Shown: positions 12,001 through 27,000 of the stretch, piece after piece
How positions within the stretch are numbered: the stretch's first letter is position 1
How the letters are laid out: every line of letters starts with the position of its first letter
Source of the DNA: Ilyonectria destructans
Lineage: Eukaryota; Ascomycota; Sordariomycetes; Hypocreales; Nectriaceae
Reading direction: 5' to 3'
Length of the DNA stretch: 64,000 nucleotides
Assembly (NCBI GenBank): GCA_020740775.1
Contig: JAHEWK010000002.1
Location: 5,394,001-5,458,000 of the forward strand
Translations under genes and position numbers: made by a program
The notes under the pieces: model-generated
What the model saw: the letters and a program-made list of their open reading frames with translations, nothing else
What the model was told of the DNA's origin: nothing
Databases searched by the model: none

Positions 12001-15000
12001 GGCACAGTCTTTTATTCTACTGACCTCTTTGAGGCTAAGACTGTGCAGACTGTAGTTGACGTGTTCCAGGAGGTGCTGCGCCGGAGTCTCGACCAGCCGC
12101 AGGCGGCTATCGCAGGTCTGCCTCTCACTGATGGACTGCCGGCTCTGCGTAATCTAGGCTTGCTCCAGGTCGACAAGTCGGATTATCCCCGAGATTCCAG
12201 CGTGGTGGATATTTTCCTTGAGCAGGTGTCTGCTTACCCCGAGGTGATTGCCGTTAAAGACGCCTCTTCGCAGTTAACCTACACCCAACTCAACGAACAG
12301 TCGGACCACCTCGCCTCCTGGCTGCGCCGGCGTAAGCTTGCTCCTGGAACATTAGTCTGGCTGCTTGCCCCGCGATCGTGCGAGACTATCGTCACCCTTC
12401 TCGCCATTTTCAAGGCGAACCTGGCCTATGCGCCGTTTGACAACAATGTGCCCACCGCTCGCCTGAAGGACATCTTGTCTGAGGTTTCCGGTGACAAGCT
12501 GTTGCTTGTTGGCGCTACGGTACCCATGCCGGATCTTGGGCTGCCTGATGTCCAGCTAGTACGGATTGCCGAGGCGTTGAGCCATCCTCAGCAGGTGGAG
12601 GATAGCGTAGATGCCACTGCAGGCCCGCATGCAACCAGCCTCGCATATGTTATGTTCACGTCTGGCTCGACCGGCCGGCCTAAGGGTGTTATGGCCGAGC
12701 ACCGCGGTATTGTACGACTCGTGAAGAATACCCATCAGCATTTGCAAGTGGAGCCTGGAGTCAGCATGGCTCATATATCCAACCTCGCCTTTGACGCCAC
12801 GACATGGGAGATATACTCGCCGCTTCTGAACGGCGGCACCGTCGTCTGTCTCGACCAAATGACGGTTCTGAGTTATTCTCTTCTGCGCGACGCATTCCGC
12901 ACCTACAACATCAGTGTGGCTTTCTTCACGACCGCTTTACTGCGCCAAATCCTTGAGGAAATGCCTTCCATCGTTAGCAGCCTGGACGTCTTATTGACTG
13001 GAGGTGAGACGATGCGATCGCAAGATGCGTTCAAGGCGCGTGAGCTCGTTCAGCAAGCGCTCTGCCACGTCTACGGACCAACAGAAAACACGACCTACAG
13101 CACTATATATACCATGGGTCCCGATGAGCGTTGCATGAATGGACTGCCTATTGGACGGGCCATCAAGAATTCCGGAGCCTACGTCATGGACTCTCGGCAG
13201 CAGCTCGTCCCTCTGGGTGTTATAGGCGAGCTTGTCGTCACAGGTGACGGGCTGGCCCGCGGATATACAGACCCATCGCGGGATCTACATCGTTTCGTGC
13301 AATTAACCATCGACGGCCAATCCGTGCGGGCATACCGGACAGGTGACCGTACGCGATACCGGGCGGCCGATGGCGAGATTGAATTCATCGGCCGCACAGA
13401 TAACCAGGTCAAGATTCGCGGCTACCGTATCGAGACGGCCGAGGTGGAACAGGCTCTCGCCGGCCTCGCAGGAGTCCGCGATTCCGCCATCGTGATCCGG
13501 AAGTTTGAAGACCAGCAGCCGGAGATGGTTGGGTTCGTCACGGTCCACATGGATGTCCAGCCGGAGCAGGCGGAGAATGGGGACGGAGAATCAGCCGCCG
13601 CCGCCGCCAACGTGACGGAGCGGAACATTCGACAGCGGCTCCAGGCCGTCCTCCCCTCCTACATGGTGCCGGCGCAGATCATCGTGGTGGACCACCTTCC
13701 GCTCAATGCGAACGCCAAGGTCGATCGGCGCGAGCTTGTGAGGAGGGCCCTGACGACTCTAAGAACTAGCACGGTTTCACTGCGTGTGGCACCGCGGAAT
13801 GAGGTCGAAGCGGCCCTTTGTGAAGAATATGCCAAGGTGCTTGGCATCGAGGTCGGAATTACTGACAACTTCTTCGACCTCGGTGGACACTCCCTGATGG
13901 CAACCAAGCTTGCAGCACGTATCAGTCGTAGGTTGAACGCCCGCGTATCTGTCAAGGATATCTTCGACCAACCGATTCTTGTCGACCTTGCTGCTATTAT
14001 CAGGCCGAACTCAGCCCTACACAGCCCTATCACGCCGATGCCGTACTACGGACCGGTCGAGCAATCGTTTGCCCAGGGCCGGCTCTGGTTCCTGGACAAG
14101 CTGAATGCCGGTGCGTTGTGGTATCTGATGCCCCTTGCGGCTCGCCTGCGGGGACCTCTGCGAGTGGATGCTCTTGCTGCTGCGATGAACGCTCTGCAGG
14201 AGCGTCATGAGACGTTGCGGACGACGTTTGTGGAACAAGACGGCGTTGGCGTGCAAGTCGTTCACCCGCCCTGCAGTAAGGAGCTGAAAGTAGTCGATCT
14301 CTCTACCGCCCGTGACAGCGGCAGCTACATCCAGCCGCTCCAGAAGGAACAGACAACCTCCTTTGACCTGGCCGCTGAGCTGGGCTGGAGGGTGACGTTG
14401 TATAAGCTAGGAGAGGACGACCACGTTCTGTCCATCGTCATGCACCACATTATTTCTGACGGCTGGTCCGTCGATATTCTACGCAAAGAGCTCAGTGCAT
14501 TTTATGCTGCGGCGCTTCGTGATGAAGACCCATTGTCGCGAGTGCGCCCTCTCCCCATCCAGTATCGCGATTTTGCCGTGTGGCAGAAGAACGATACTCA
14601 AGCGGTCGACCAACAGCGGCAGCTTGAGTACTGGACTGAGCAACTGACCAACAGCACGCCCGCCGAGTTCTTATGTGATAAGCCGCGGCCGGAAACGCTT
14701 TCAGGCGACGCCGGTGTCATTCAGCTCACAATCAAGGGCTCTGTGTACGAGAGTCTGCAAACCTATTGCCGAGCTAACCATTTCACCTCGTTTGCTGTGT
14801 TGCTTGCAGCCTTCCGCACTACCCATTACAGACTCACAGGAGTTGAAGATGCAACTATCGGAACCCCGATTGCCAATCGCAATAGGCCTGAACTTGAAGA
14901 TCTCATCGGCTTCTTTGTCAACGCCCAGTGTATACGGACGGTTATTCAAGATGACGAGACATTCAGCAGCCTCGTCCATCAGGTCCATGCTACTTCAGCT

Positions 15001-18000
15001 GCTGCATTTGAGAACCAGGACGTACCATTCGAGAGCGTTGTGACGGCCCTCCAGCCTAGTGCTCGAGATGCATCCCGTAACCCGTTGGTGCAGCTCATGT
15101 TCGCCCTGCACTCGCAACACGATCTCGGAAGGATTCCGCTCGAGGGCCTCGCGAGTGAGCGTGTCCAGACGCCCGCAACAACCCGGTTCGATCTGGAGTT
15201 CCATTTGTTCCAGGAGGAAGGCCAGCTGGGCGGTAGCATCCTCTACGCCTCTGACCTGTTCGAGGCTGCTACGATTCAAGGCGTTGTCGACATCTTCCAA
15301 GAGGTACTCCGTCGGGGCCTCGCACAGCCGGACACATCTGTCGCGACCCTGCCCCTTACGGATAGACTATCAGGGCTGCGTAATGCTGGTCTAGTGGACG
15401 TGGAAAAGACCGAGTACCCGCGAGAATCAAGCATCGTCGATGTCTTTGCTGAACAGGTCGCTGCAAACCCCGATGCAATCGCCGTCAAAGACATGTCCTC
15501 GCAATTGTCCTACTCACAGCTGGACCATCAATCCGATGCCCTTGCGGCTTGGCTCCAGCAGCAGCAGTTTGCAGCCGAGACGCCCATTGCAGTCTTTGCT
15601 CCTCGGTCGTGCGAGACCATCGTCGCCTTCATCGGTATCCTCAAGGCCAACATGGCGTATCTTCCGCTTGACGTCAACGTACCAGCGGCACGACTTAACT
15701 CGATCCTTTCGGCGGTGGAGGGTAAAGTCCTCATCTTGCTCGGCTCTACGGTCGTCAAGCCAACCCTTAATCTGCCGAATGTTTCGATGGTGTCCATCAA
15801 CGATGCCCTTCGTGACGCCCCCGACGGCAACTCTTCCCAGAACCTCCCGAGGCCAAATGCAACAAGCCTTGCCTACATCATCTTTACATCTGGTTCAACT
15901 GGCCAGCCAAAGGGCGTTATGATCGAGCATCGCGGCATTATAAGACTAGTCAAGCAGAGTAATGTTGTCTCGAAGCTCCCGCCGGCAGCATGTATAGCAC
16001 ATCTCTCCAATGTTGCCTTTGATGCATCCACTTGGGAGATCTACTCAGCGCTACTTAACGGTGGCACATTGGTTTGCATCGACTACTTCACTACCCTAGA
16101 CCCCGCGGCCCTTAACGCGATTTTCCTCCAGGAGGGGATTCAGGCGACTATGCTGCCACCTGCTTTACTGAAGCAGTGTCTCAAGCCTATGGCTGCCGCA
16201 CTCAGTGCCTTGGATCTTTTGTTCGCTGCAGGCGATCGATTTGACAGTCATGATGCCGCTGCAGCACAGGCGTTAGTGTCAGGCAGTGTGTATAACGCAT
16301 ACGGTCCGACAGAGAACACCATTCTCAGCACTATTTACAAGGTGTCTGAAAATGATGCATTCGTCAATGGCGTTCCAATTGGCAAGGCTGTCAGCAACTC
16401 AGGCGCTTACATTCTAGATCCCAAGCAGCAGCTTGTGCCCGTGGGTGTAATGGGCGAGCTTGTTGTTACGGGAGATGGTCTTGCCCGAGGCTATACTGAT
16501 ACGGCACTCAACAAGGACCGGTTCGCTCAGGTGGCAATCCACGGCCAAATTGTCAGAGCGTACCACACTGGCGATCGCGTACGGTACCGTCCCACAGACG
16601 GTCAGATTGAATTCTTCGGACGGATGGATCAACAGGTCAAGATCCGTGGCCACCGCGTGGAGCCAGCCGAGGTGGAGCAGGCGCTGCTAAATTACACCGA
16701 TGTTCTCGATGCCGCTGTTGTCATCCGTAGAGAGGAGGGCGAAGAGCCGGAGATGATCGGGTTTGTGGCGGCTCGGGGCGATCAATCTCTGGAGAAGAAC
16801 GAGGCCAGCAACCAGGTGGAAGGCTGGGGCAACCACTTTGAGACGAGCACCTATGCCGATATCGAGACCATCGATCAATCGGTAGTCGGCAACGACTTTA
16901 TGGGTTGGACGTCTATGTATGATGGTGCTGAAATCGACAAGAACGAGATGCAGGAATGGCTTGACGATACTATCGCAACCCTCCACGATGGACAGCCTGC
17001 CGGCCACACCCTTGAGATTGGAACGGGTACTGGTATGATCCTGTTCAACCTTCAAGGACTCGAAGGCTACGTCGGCCTCGACCCGTCCAGCTCGGCGGCC
17101 GCCTTTGTCAACAGCAAGATCCAGTCTGTCCCATCCCTAGCCGGCAAAGCCCACGTACACGTCGGCACAGCGATGGATGTAGGCGAGCTTGACCTCCAGG
17201 CCAGCCTGATCGTGACCAACTCGGTTGCGCAGTACTTCCCGTCAGGCGACTATCTGTTCCAGGTCATCGAGCACCTAGCCCGTCTTCCGGGCGTCAAGCG
17301 CCTGTTCTTTGGCGATATGCGCACCTACGCCATCAACCGAGACTTCCTCGCAGCAAGGGCGCTACACGATCTGGGCCCCGGCGCTACTCGAGATGAGGTC
17401 CAGCGTAAGGTGGCTGAACTGGAAGAGCGCGAAGAGGAATTGCTCGTCGATCCGGCCTTCTTTACAGGGCTTACGAGCCGGCTCAACAATGTCTGGCATG
17501 TGGAGATCTTGCCAAAGCAGATGAAGGCCACCAACGAGCTCAGCGCGTACAGATACGCAGCCGTCGTCCATATGCGAGGCCCAGACGAAGAGCAGCCGCA
17601 ACAACCTGTGCACGCTATCGAGACACAGGCGTGGATCGACTTCAAGGACTCCCAACTGGACTCTGCCGGGCTTCTCAACCTGCTACAGAGCTCAGAGGAT
17701 GCCCTGACTGTTGCCGTCGCCAACATCCCCTACAGCAAGACCATTGTGGAGCGACTCTTGGTCGAGTCGCTGGACGATGACAACGAGACGCAACGCACTC
17801 TTGATGGTGCAGCTTGGGTCTCGGCCATCCGCAGCGCAGCGGACCGCTGTGCGTCTCTGTCTGCGGCGGATCTCGTCCAGCTCGGTGAACAAGCCGGATT
17901 CCGCGTAGAGCTGAGCTGGGCTCGACAGCGGTCCCAGAACGGAGCGCTAGACGCCGTATTCCACCGCCATCAACTCGGCAAGCAGACGCGTGTGCTGTTC

Positions 18001-21000
18001 AGCTTCCCAACCGAACATCATGGCCGGTTGTCGAGCCTGCTCACCAACCGGCCTTTGCAGCGACATCAGAGCCGGCGTCTCGAGACGCAAATCCGGGAGC
18101 AGCTCCAAACCGTGCTTCCACCCTACATGATCCCACTTCAGATCGTGGTGCTGGACCGGCTGCCGCTCAACGCGAACGGTAAGATCGACCGGCGGGAGCT
18201 GACGCGCAAGGCGAAGGCTGCGCCGAGGACGAAGGTGTTGTCGACGGAGCGTGTAGAGCCTCGAAACGAAGTTGAAGCGGTGCTATGCGAGGAGTTCTCT
18301 GTGGTCCTTGGAGTGGAAGTAGGTATTGCAGACAACTTCTTCGACCTCGGTGGGCATTCTCTTATGGCCACGAGGCTCGCTGCGCGCCTCAGCCGACGGT
18401 TGAATACCCGCATCTCCGTCAAAGATATCTTCGATCAGGCACTTATTATTGACCTGGCCGCGACTATTCGACAGGGTTCCAACAAGCACAACGCCATCAA
18501 CCCACAGCCTTACAGCGGCCCAGTCGAGCAGTCATTCGCCCAAGGCCGTCTGTGGTTCCTGAACCAACTCGACCTCGGCGCATCATGGTATATCATGCCA
18601 CTTGCAGTACGTCTGCGCGGGCCCCTACACGTGGAGGCGCTTGCTGCAGCGCTCCATGCTCTGGAGCTGCGCCACGAGACGCTGCGTACAACCTTCGAAG
18701 AGATTGATGGCGTTGGCGTTCAAGTCATTCACCCGTACGACCCCAAGGAGCTTCGAGTGGTTGATGTGTCGGCAGACCAGGATGGAAGCTATACCGAGGC
18801 ACTCCAGAAGGAGCAGAGAACTCCCTTTGACCTTGCGGTCGAGCCCGGATGGCGGCCAGCACTCATTCGCCTGAATGACCAGGACCACATTCTCTCTATC
18901 GTCATGCACCATATTATCTACGATGGCTGGTCCCTTGAAATCCTTCAGCGTGAACTAGCCGCCTTCTACACCTCTGCAGTTCAGGGCCAAGATCCGCTAG
19001 CTCAAGTACTGCCGCTGTCTATCCAGTATAGAGACTTCGCTTTGTGGCAAAAACAAGAGGTACAGGTGGCCGAGCACGAGCGTCAACTGTCCTACTGGCG
19101 GCAGCAGTTAGAGGGAAGTCAACCAGTTGGTCTGTTCTGTGATAAACCTCGACCTGCCGCCGTTTCCGGTGACGCCGGCGTCGTTTCAGTCGCGATAGAG
19201 GGCTCGACATATGAGAACCTCCAAGCCTACTGCCGGGCTCGCCAAGCCACCCCGTTTACCGTCCTTCTGGCTGCATTCCGAGCTGCCCACTACCGTCTGA
19301 CGGGTGTTGAAGACGCAACTATAGGTACTCCCATCGCCAACCGCAACAGGTCAGAGCTAGAGGACCTGGTCGGCTTCTTCGTCAACACCCAATGCATGCG
19401 CATTACCATCGCAGAAGAAGACGAAACCTTTGAGTCTCTAGTCCAGCAGGTACGAGCCACAGTCAACACCGCATTTGAGAACCAAGATGTGCCGTTTGAG
19501 CGGATCGTATCAGCCTTGCAGCCCGGATCCAGGGATACATCGCGCAACCCGTTGGTGCAGCTCATGTTCGCTGTTCACTCCCAGCAGGGCCTCGGTGGCA
19601 TCCAGCTGGAGAACGTGGCCAGCGAGCGTTTGTCGAACGCAGCGACAACACGGTTCGACGTAGAATTCCACCTGTTCCAAGAAAGAGGGCGGCTTACAGG
19701 TAGCATCCTGTATGCCACTGACCTCTTTGCGCCTGACACAATCCGCGGCGTGGGCGATATCTTCCGAGAGATCCTGCGCTGTGGCCTTGAGCAGCCGGAG
19801 GCGACCCTCTCGTCCCTGCCGCTCACTGACGGTCTCGTTCAGTTGCGCAACATGGGTCTGCTGGCAATTCCGAAGACGGCATATCCCAGAGACGCCAGCG
19901 TGGTAGACCTCTTCCACGAGCAGGCGCTCAACCACCCCGATGCACCGGCTGTGATCGACGCCTCCTCAACTCTGACCTATTCCCAGCTTGATCAGCAATC
20001 TGATAAGCTGGCCGCATGGCTTCAACTCCAGGGTAAAGCAGACGAGACGCTGGTCGGTGTGCTGGCGCCGCGCTCGTGTGATACTATTGTGGCCTTCCTT
20101 GGCATCCTGAAGGCGAATCTAGCATACCTCCCGCTCGATGTCAACGTGCCTGCCGTGCGTCTCGAGGCCATCCTGTCGGCGGTCCCGGGACGTAAGTTAC
20201 TATTACTGGGCGCCGAGGTTCCAATTCCCAATGCGCCGCTTGCCGACGTCGAGCTGGTGCGGATCGGTGAGGCTCTCAAGGACTCACACGACGCCCAAGG
20301 CACCGTCTCGCGACCGTCCGCAACAAGCCTCGCCTACGTCATGTTCACTTCGGGCTCAACTGGCAAACCAAAGGGCGTCATGGTCGAACATCGCGGTATT
20401 GTGCGTCTTGTCAAGAACAGCAATGTGGTGGCTAAGCTTCCACAAGCCGCTCGTGTAGCGCACTTATCCAATGTTGCATTTGATGCCGCGACGTGGGAGA
20501 TATACGCCGCACTCTTGAACGGTGGCACTATCGTGTGTGTTGACTATTTCACCCTCCTCGACAGCAAAGCCTTGCAGACCATGTTTGAGCGAGAACAGGT
20601 CCAAGCTGCCATGTTACCGCCCGCCTTGCTCAAGCAGTGCCTTGCTAACGCCCCTGCTATGTTCGGTTCCATAGAACTCCTCTTCGCTGCTGGCGACCGG
20701 TTTGATGCTCGCGACGCGATCAAAGTCAATTCTATCGTTCCGGGGAGTGTGTATAACGCTTATGGGCCGACAGAGAACTCAATTCTCAGTACCATCCACG
20801 AGGTCAGTGACCAAGACTCATATATCAACGGCGTTCCGGTCGGTCAGGCCGTCAGTAACTCCGGGGCCTACATCATGGACGTACGCCAGCAACCCGTGCC
20901 GATCGGCGTCATGGGAGAGCTTGTCGTCCTGGGCGATGGCCTTGCCCGAGGCTACACCGACTCAGAACTGGACACGGAGCGGTTTGTTCACATCACCATT

Positions 21001-24000
21001 GACGGCCAGCCACCAACGCGAGCGTACCGAACCGGTGACCGCGCGCGGTACCGGCCTGACGGGCAGATTGAATTCTTTGGCCGTATGGATCAGCAGGTCA
21101 AGATCCGCGGTCACCGCGTGGAGCCGGCCGAGGTGGAGCAGGCCATTCTCAGGCATACCGCCGCCTTTGATGCCGTCGTCGTCCTGCGGAAGCACGAAGG
21201 CCAAGAGCCCGAGATTGTGAGCTTCGTCGCAGTACGATACACCAACGGCGTCGCTGCAGAGCACGCAGAAGCCAGACAACAACAGTTCGCCGCGGAGACA
21301 GAGCAGGCGATGCACCAAGAGCTGCAAGCCGTACTGCCGTCTTATATGGTGCCGGCGCAGATCATTGTTCTGGATCAGCTCCCTCTCAACGCGAACGGCA
21401 AAGTCGACCGACGTCTGCTTGCACACAGGGCCGAGACTATCAGCAACTCGGCATCTGCCGCGGCCGTGTCGACACGCGTGGCGCCGCGCAACGACGTCGA
21501 AGCTGCGTTGTGTGAGGAATTCACTAGCGTACTCGGGGTCGAGGTCGGAATCCAAGATAGCTTCTTCAATCTCGGAGGGCACTCTCTTATGGCGACGAAG
21601 CTCGTGGCGCGCCTCAGCCGCCGCTTGAACGCCTATGTATCCGTCAAGGCTGTATTTGACCACCCAGTTCTCGCCGATCTCGCAGCTACCATCCGGCAAG
21701 GCTCTAAGAAACACACTCCTATTGAAGCAACCGACTACTGCGGACCTGTGGAACAGTCTTTCGCGCAGGCCCGTCTGTGGTTCATCGACCAGCTCGAGCT
21801 CGGTGCTTCCTACATTATGCCGCTTGCGCTGCGCATGCGCGGGCCGCTGTCCGTCAACGCCCTCAGCCTGGCGTTTCACGCTCTGGAGCAACGCCATGAG
21901 ACTCTCCGAACAACGTTTGAGGAGCAAGACGGTGTAGGCGTGCAAATCATCCACAGGAACAAGAACCACGGAGAGACGCTTCGGGTCATCGATGTATCGG
22001 CAGAGCATGATGAAGCCTACATCAAGATCCTCCAACAGGAGCAGGCTACTCCATTCGATCTGGCGGCGGAGCCAGGCTGGCGTGTTGCCCTGCTGCGGCT
22101 AGGCGATGACGATCACATTCTCTCAATCGTTATGCATCACATCATCTCAGACGGCTGGTCTATTGAGGTCTTACAGCGTGAGCTGGTAGCACTCTACGCG
22201 ACAGCTGTCCGAGGCGAGAACCCCCTCACACACCTAAGCCCACTTGCGATCCAATATCGTGACTTTACTCTTTGGCAGAAGCAAGAGGCGCAGATGGCTG
22301 AGCATGACCGCCAGCTAGAGTACTGGATCAAACAACTGCAAGGTGGCCAACCAGCTAGGCTACTCTGCGACAGCCCGCGACCAGCGGTCCTCTCGGGCAG
22401 TGCGGGTGCTGTCCCATTTAGCATCGAGGGTGAGGTATATGATGCCCTGCAGACATTCTGCCGAACTCATCAGACCACATCCTTTGCTGTGCTTCTCACT
22501 GCGTTCCGCGTTGCACACTATCGCCTGACAGGGGCGGACGATGCCACAATCGGCACACCTATTGCTAACCGCAATCGATCTGAGCTAGAGGATATGATTG
22601 GCTTCTTCGTTAACACCCAATGTATCCGAATTGTCATCGATGACGATGAGACCTTTGGAAGTCTAGTTCAACAGGTCCGATCTACGGCAACTGGCGCCTT
22701 TGAGAATCAGGATGTGCCTTTCGAGCGCATTGTATCGGCCCTGCTCCCTAGCGCTAGGGATACTTCCCGCAATCCCTTGGTTCAACTGATGTTCTCTCTT
22801 AACTCTCAACAAGACCTTGGAAGGATCCAGCTGGAGGGACTGACGAGCGAGGCTATTCCTACAGCAGCCACAACTCGGTTCGACGTCGAATTCCACCTCT
22901 TTCAGGAGGCAGAACGTCTTGGCGGAACTGTGCTTTATTCTGCCGACTTATTCGAGCCCGAGACTATCCGCAGTGTGGTTGATGTATTCCAGGAAGTACT
23001 ACGCCAGGCTTTGGCCCAACCGGAAACGCCCTTGGGGGCCCTGCCACTTGCTCACGCGCAAGAGGATCTCCGTAACAGGGGCCTGCTCGATGTCGAGGTA
23101 ACACAGTACCCCCGAGAGGCAAGTGTTACAAGCCTCTTCTGCGAACAGGCCCTCGCACAGCCACAGGCCATCGCCGTTACAGATGCAACTTCGCAGCTAA
23201 CGTACGCCGAACTGGATCAACAATCCGACAAACTTGCCAATTGGCTACGGCGACGCCATTTGGGTCCTGAGGCCCTAGTGGGTGTACTTGCGCCCCGATC
23301 GTGCGAGACTGTTGTTGCCTTCATCGGCATCCTCAAGGCCAACTTGGCGTATCTCCCGCTCGACGTCAACGTACCTACCGCGCGTGTTGAGGCGATTCTC
23401 TCCTCTATCGACGGCCACAAGCTCGTCTTGGTCGGCCCGGATGTCGTTGCAGATATTGCACTGCCGGACGTCGAGTTGGTGCGAATCAGCGCCGCTCTCA
23501 GCGACCATGCAGGTCTCAACGGTGTAGTCAATGGCACGGCAGACTCCGTCTCTCAACCTGACGCCAACAGCCTTGCGTATGTCATCTTTACGTCTGGCTC
23601 CACTGGCAAGCCCAAGGGTGTCATGGTTGAACACCGAGGCATTATCCGCCTAGTAAAGGAAACAAATTTGGTCCCCCAAACGCAGGCAATGGCAGTTGTT
23701 GCCCACCTATCCAACTTGGCTTTTGATGCAGCAACGTGGGAGATCTACGGCCCGCTTCTCAATGGGGGTATGGTCATCTGTATCGACCATATGACGGTCC
23801 TCAACTCTGCCGACCTCGGCCGCGTCCTCTCTAGCAAGAGAGTCAGCGCTGCCTTCTTCACGACAGCCCTCTTGAAACAGTTTCTAGAGGAGACACCGTC
23901 TATTATCAGCGGTCTTGACCTACTGTTTGCAGGTGGTGAGTGGATGAGGCCTCAAGACGCGCAGAAGGCGGTGCAACTGGTGCGCCACTCCTTCTGTCAC

Positions 24001-27000
24001 GTTTACGGCCCAACAGAGAACACAACCTTCAGTACGATGTATCCAATGCACTCAGAGGAGAGATGTGCCAACGGCGTCCCCATCGGCAGAGCTATCAGTA
24101 ACTCAGGAGCCTACATCATGGACTTGCGTCAGCAGCTCGTACCCGTCGGCGTTATGGGAGAGCTTGTCGTTACAGGTGACGGTCTTGCGCGCGGATACAC
24201 CGACGCAAAGCTGGACCTGGATCGCTTTGTGAAAGTTACTGTTGGCAGCCAGGTTGTGCGGGCATATAGGACCGGAGACCGCGCCCGTCTCCGGCCTACA
24301 GACGGTCAGATCGAGTTCTACGGGCGGATGGATCAACAGGTCAAGGTCCGAGGCCACCGCATCGAACCCGCCGAGATAGAGCAGGCGATGGTCAGCTACG
24401 CCGGGGTTGGCAATGCGATCATCATCTTTTCAGCACCGGAGGAGGGTCGAGACCCGGAGCTTGTCGGCTTCTTCACCGCCCAGTACACCAACGGCGTCGT
24501 GAAGCAAGATGGCGTATCAGCAGAGGAGCAGTTCGCCGCGAAGATGGAAAAGGAACTCCGGCAGCACCTGCAAAACGTTCTCCCGTCCTACATGGTCCCC
24601 GCCCGCATCTCTCGACTGGATCAGTTGCCTCTCAATCCCAACGGCAAGGTCGACCGCCGCGAGTTGGCTCGTAGGGCTCAGACAATGACAACCGACAATA
24701 CGGCCGCCTCCGGCATCGTATCCGAGCGTGTCCCGCCGCGCAACGAGGTCGAGGCCATACTCTGCGAGGAGTTTGCCGACGTTATCGGCGTTGAGGTCGG
24801 CATTACGGACAGTTTCTTCGACCTCGGCGGGCACTCCCTTATGGCCACAAAGCTCGCGGCGCGCCTCAGCCGCCGCATACACGCTCGCGTATCCGTCAAG
24901 GACATCTTTGACCACCCAGAAGTAGCTGACCTCGCCAATACAATCCAGCTCGGCTCAGCTCAATACAGTCCCATTGTTCCCAATAGTTATACTGGGCCGG
25001 TGGAGCTGTCCTTTGCCCAGGGCCGCCTTTGGTTCCTCGAGCAGCTTGAGCTTGCTGCGTCCTGGTATCTTGTGCCGCTTGCTGTTCGTTTATCCGGGCA
25101 GCTCGACGTCAAGGCGCTCAGTACCGCGCTTCAAGCCTTGCAGCAGCGTCATGAAACACTGCGGACGACATTTGAGGACCATAACGGCGTCGGCGTGCAA
25201 GTTGTGCAGCCGAGCCAGGCCACAGAGCTCAGACTGATTGACGTCTCTGCTTCAGACGACAGCGCCTACTTGGCAAGACTTCGCAAGGAACAAACCACCC
25301 CTTTCAATTTATCATCAGAGCCTGGTTGGCGGGTCGCCCTGTTGCGGCTCGGCGATGAAGACCATGTTCTATCAATTGTGATGCACCATATTGTCTCTGA
25401 TGGTTGGTCGGTTGACATCCTGCGCAAAGAGCTAGGCCAGTTCTACACAACAGCTCTCCAGGGGGTAGATCCTTTATCCCAGGTTCACCCTCTGCCAGTT
25501 CAATATCGCGATTTTGCGGTATGGCAGAAGCAGGAGATGCAGGTAGCTGAGCACGAACGTCAACTTGACTATTGGAAGGAACAGCTTTCCGGTAGCCAGC
25601 CGGCCAGCCTGCTCTGCGATAAGTCTCGCCCAGAGGTACTATCCGGCGACGCAGGCTTGATCCAGCTCAAGATCAATGGTCCCATGTTCGAGAGCCTCCA
25701 GGCCTATTGTCGCAGCCATTACACGACCCCCTTTGTGGTCTTGCTTGCTGCATTCCGCACAGCACACTACCGCCTCACAGGCATGGAGGATGCGAATATC
25801 GGCATACCTATTGCTAACCGTAACCGCCCTGAACTTGAAGACTTAATTGGCTTCTTTGTCAATACCCAGTGCATACGAATTGGTATTGAGGGCGATGAGG
25901 AAAGCTTTGACGGACTAGTGCGAAAGGTCCGGTCAACAACCACAGCAGCATTCGAGAACCAGGACGTTCCGTTCGAGCGTATTGTATCCGCACTGCTGCC
26001 CGGCTCAAGAGACACGTCACGTAACCCGCTCGTCCAACTCCTCTTTGCGGTCCACTCGCAGGAGGATATCGGTAAACTTCAGTTGGACGGCCTTGTGGGT
26101 GAATCTCTTCCCATGGCGCCCACTACCCGATTTGACCTCGAATTCCACTTGTTTGATGAGGAAGGTGGCCTAGGTGGCAGTGTTCTCTTTGCTACCGACC
26201 TATTCAACCCTGAAACCGTCCAAGGCATAGTTGACGTCTTCCACGAGGTGCTACGTCGTGGCCTTGAGCAGCCTGAGATATCCCTCGCAAGCCTGCCACT
26301 TACCGATGGGCTGATGGCACTGAGTGGTCTAGGCCTGCTCGAACTCGACAAGACAGACTACCCACGCGAGTCCAGTGTAGTGGATTTATTCTCTGAGCAG
26401 GTCGCCGCCAGTCCTACAGCAGTAGCGGTTACAGATACAGCTTCCAAGCTAACATACGCCGAACTCGATGAACAATCTAACAGACTCGCGGCCTGGTTGC
26501 GTCAGCGACAACTCCCTGCCGAGACGTTGATCGGCGTCCTTGCGCCACGGTCTTGTCAAACTATTGTCGCCTTCATCGGTATCCTCAAGGCCAACCTGGC
26601 ATATCTACCACTTGACGTCAATGTGCCAGCCGTTCGCAATGCCACAATTCTTTCAACGGTTCCTGGTCACAAGTTGGTTCTCCTCGGTAGCGACGTGCCT
26701 GCACCTGAGTCCCCGCTGCCAGATGTCGAGCTGGTCCCGCTTGCCGACGCACTCGCTGCTGTCGTGGACCACGAGCACACAAACGATACTGCCTGGCCTC
26801 ATGCAAAGAGCCTGGCATATGTTATGTTTACATCTGGTTCAACCGGCCGTCCCAAGGGCGTTATGATCGAGCACCGTGGAATCAACAGGTTAGTGAGGCA
26901 GAGCAGTCTCATGTACAAGCTGCCCCAGTCGCCTCGTGTAGCGCACCTGTCCAACACTGCTTTTGACAATTCCACTTGGGAAATCTACATTGCGCTCCTC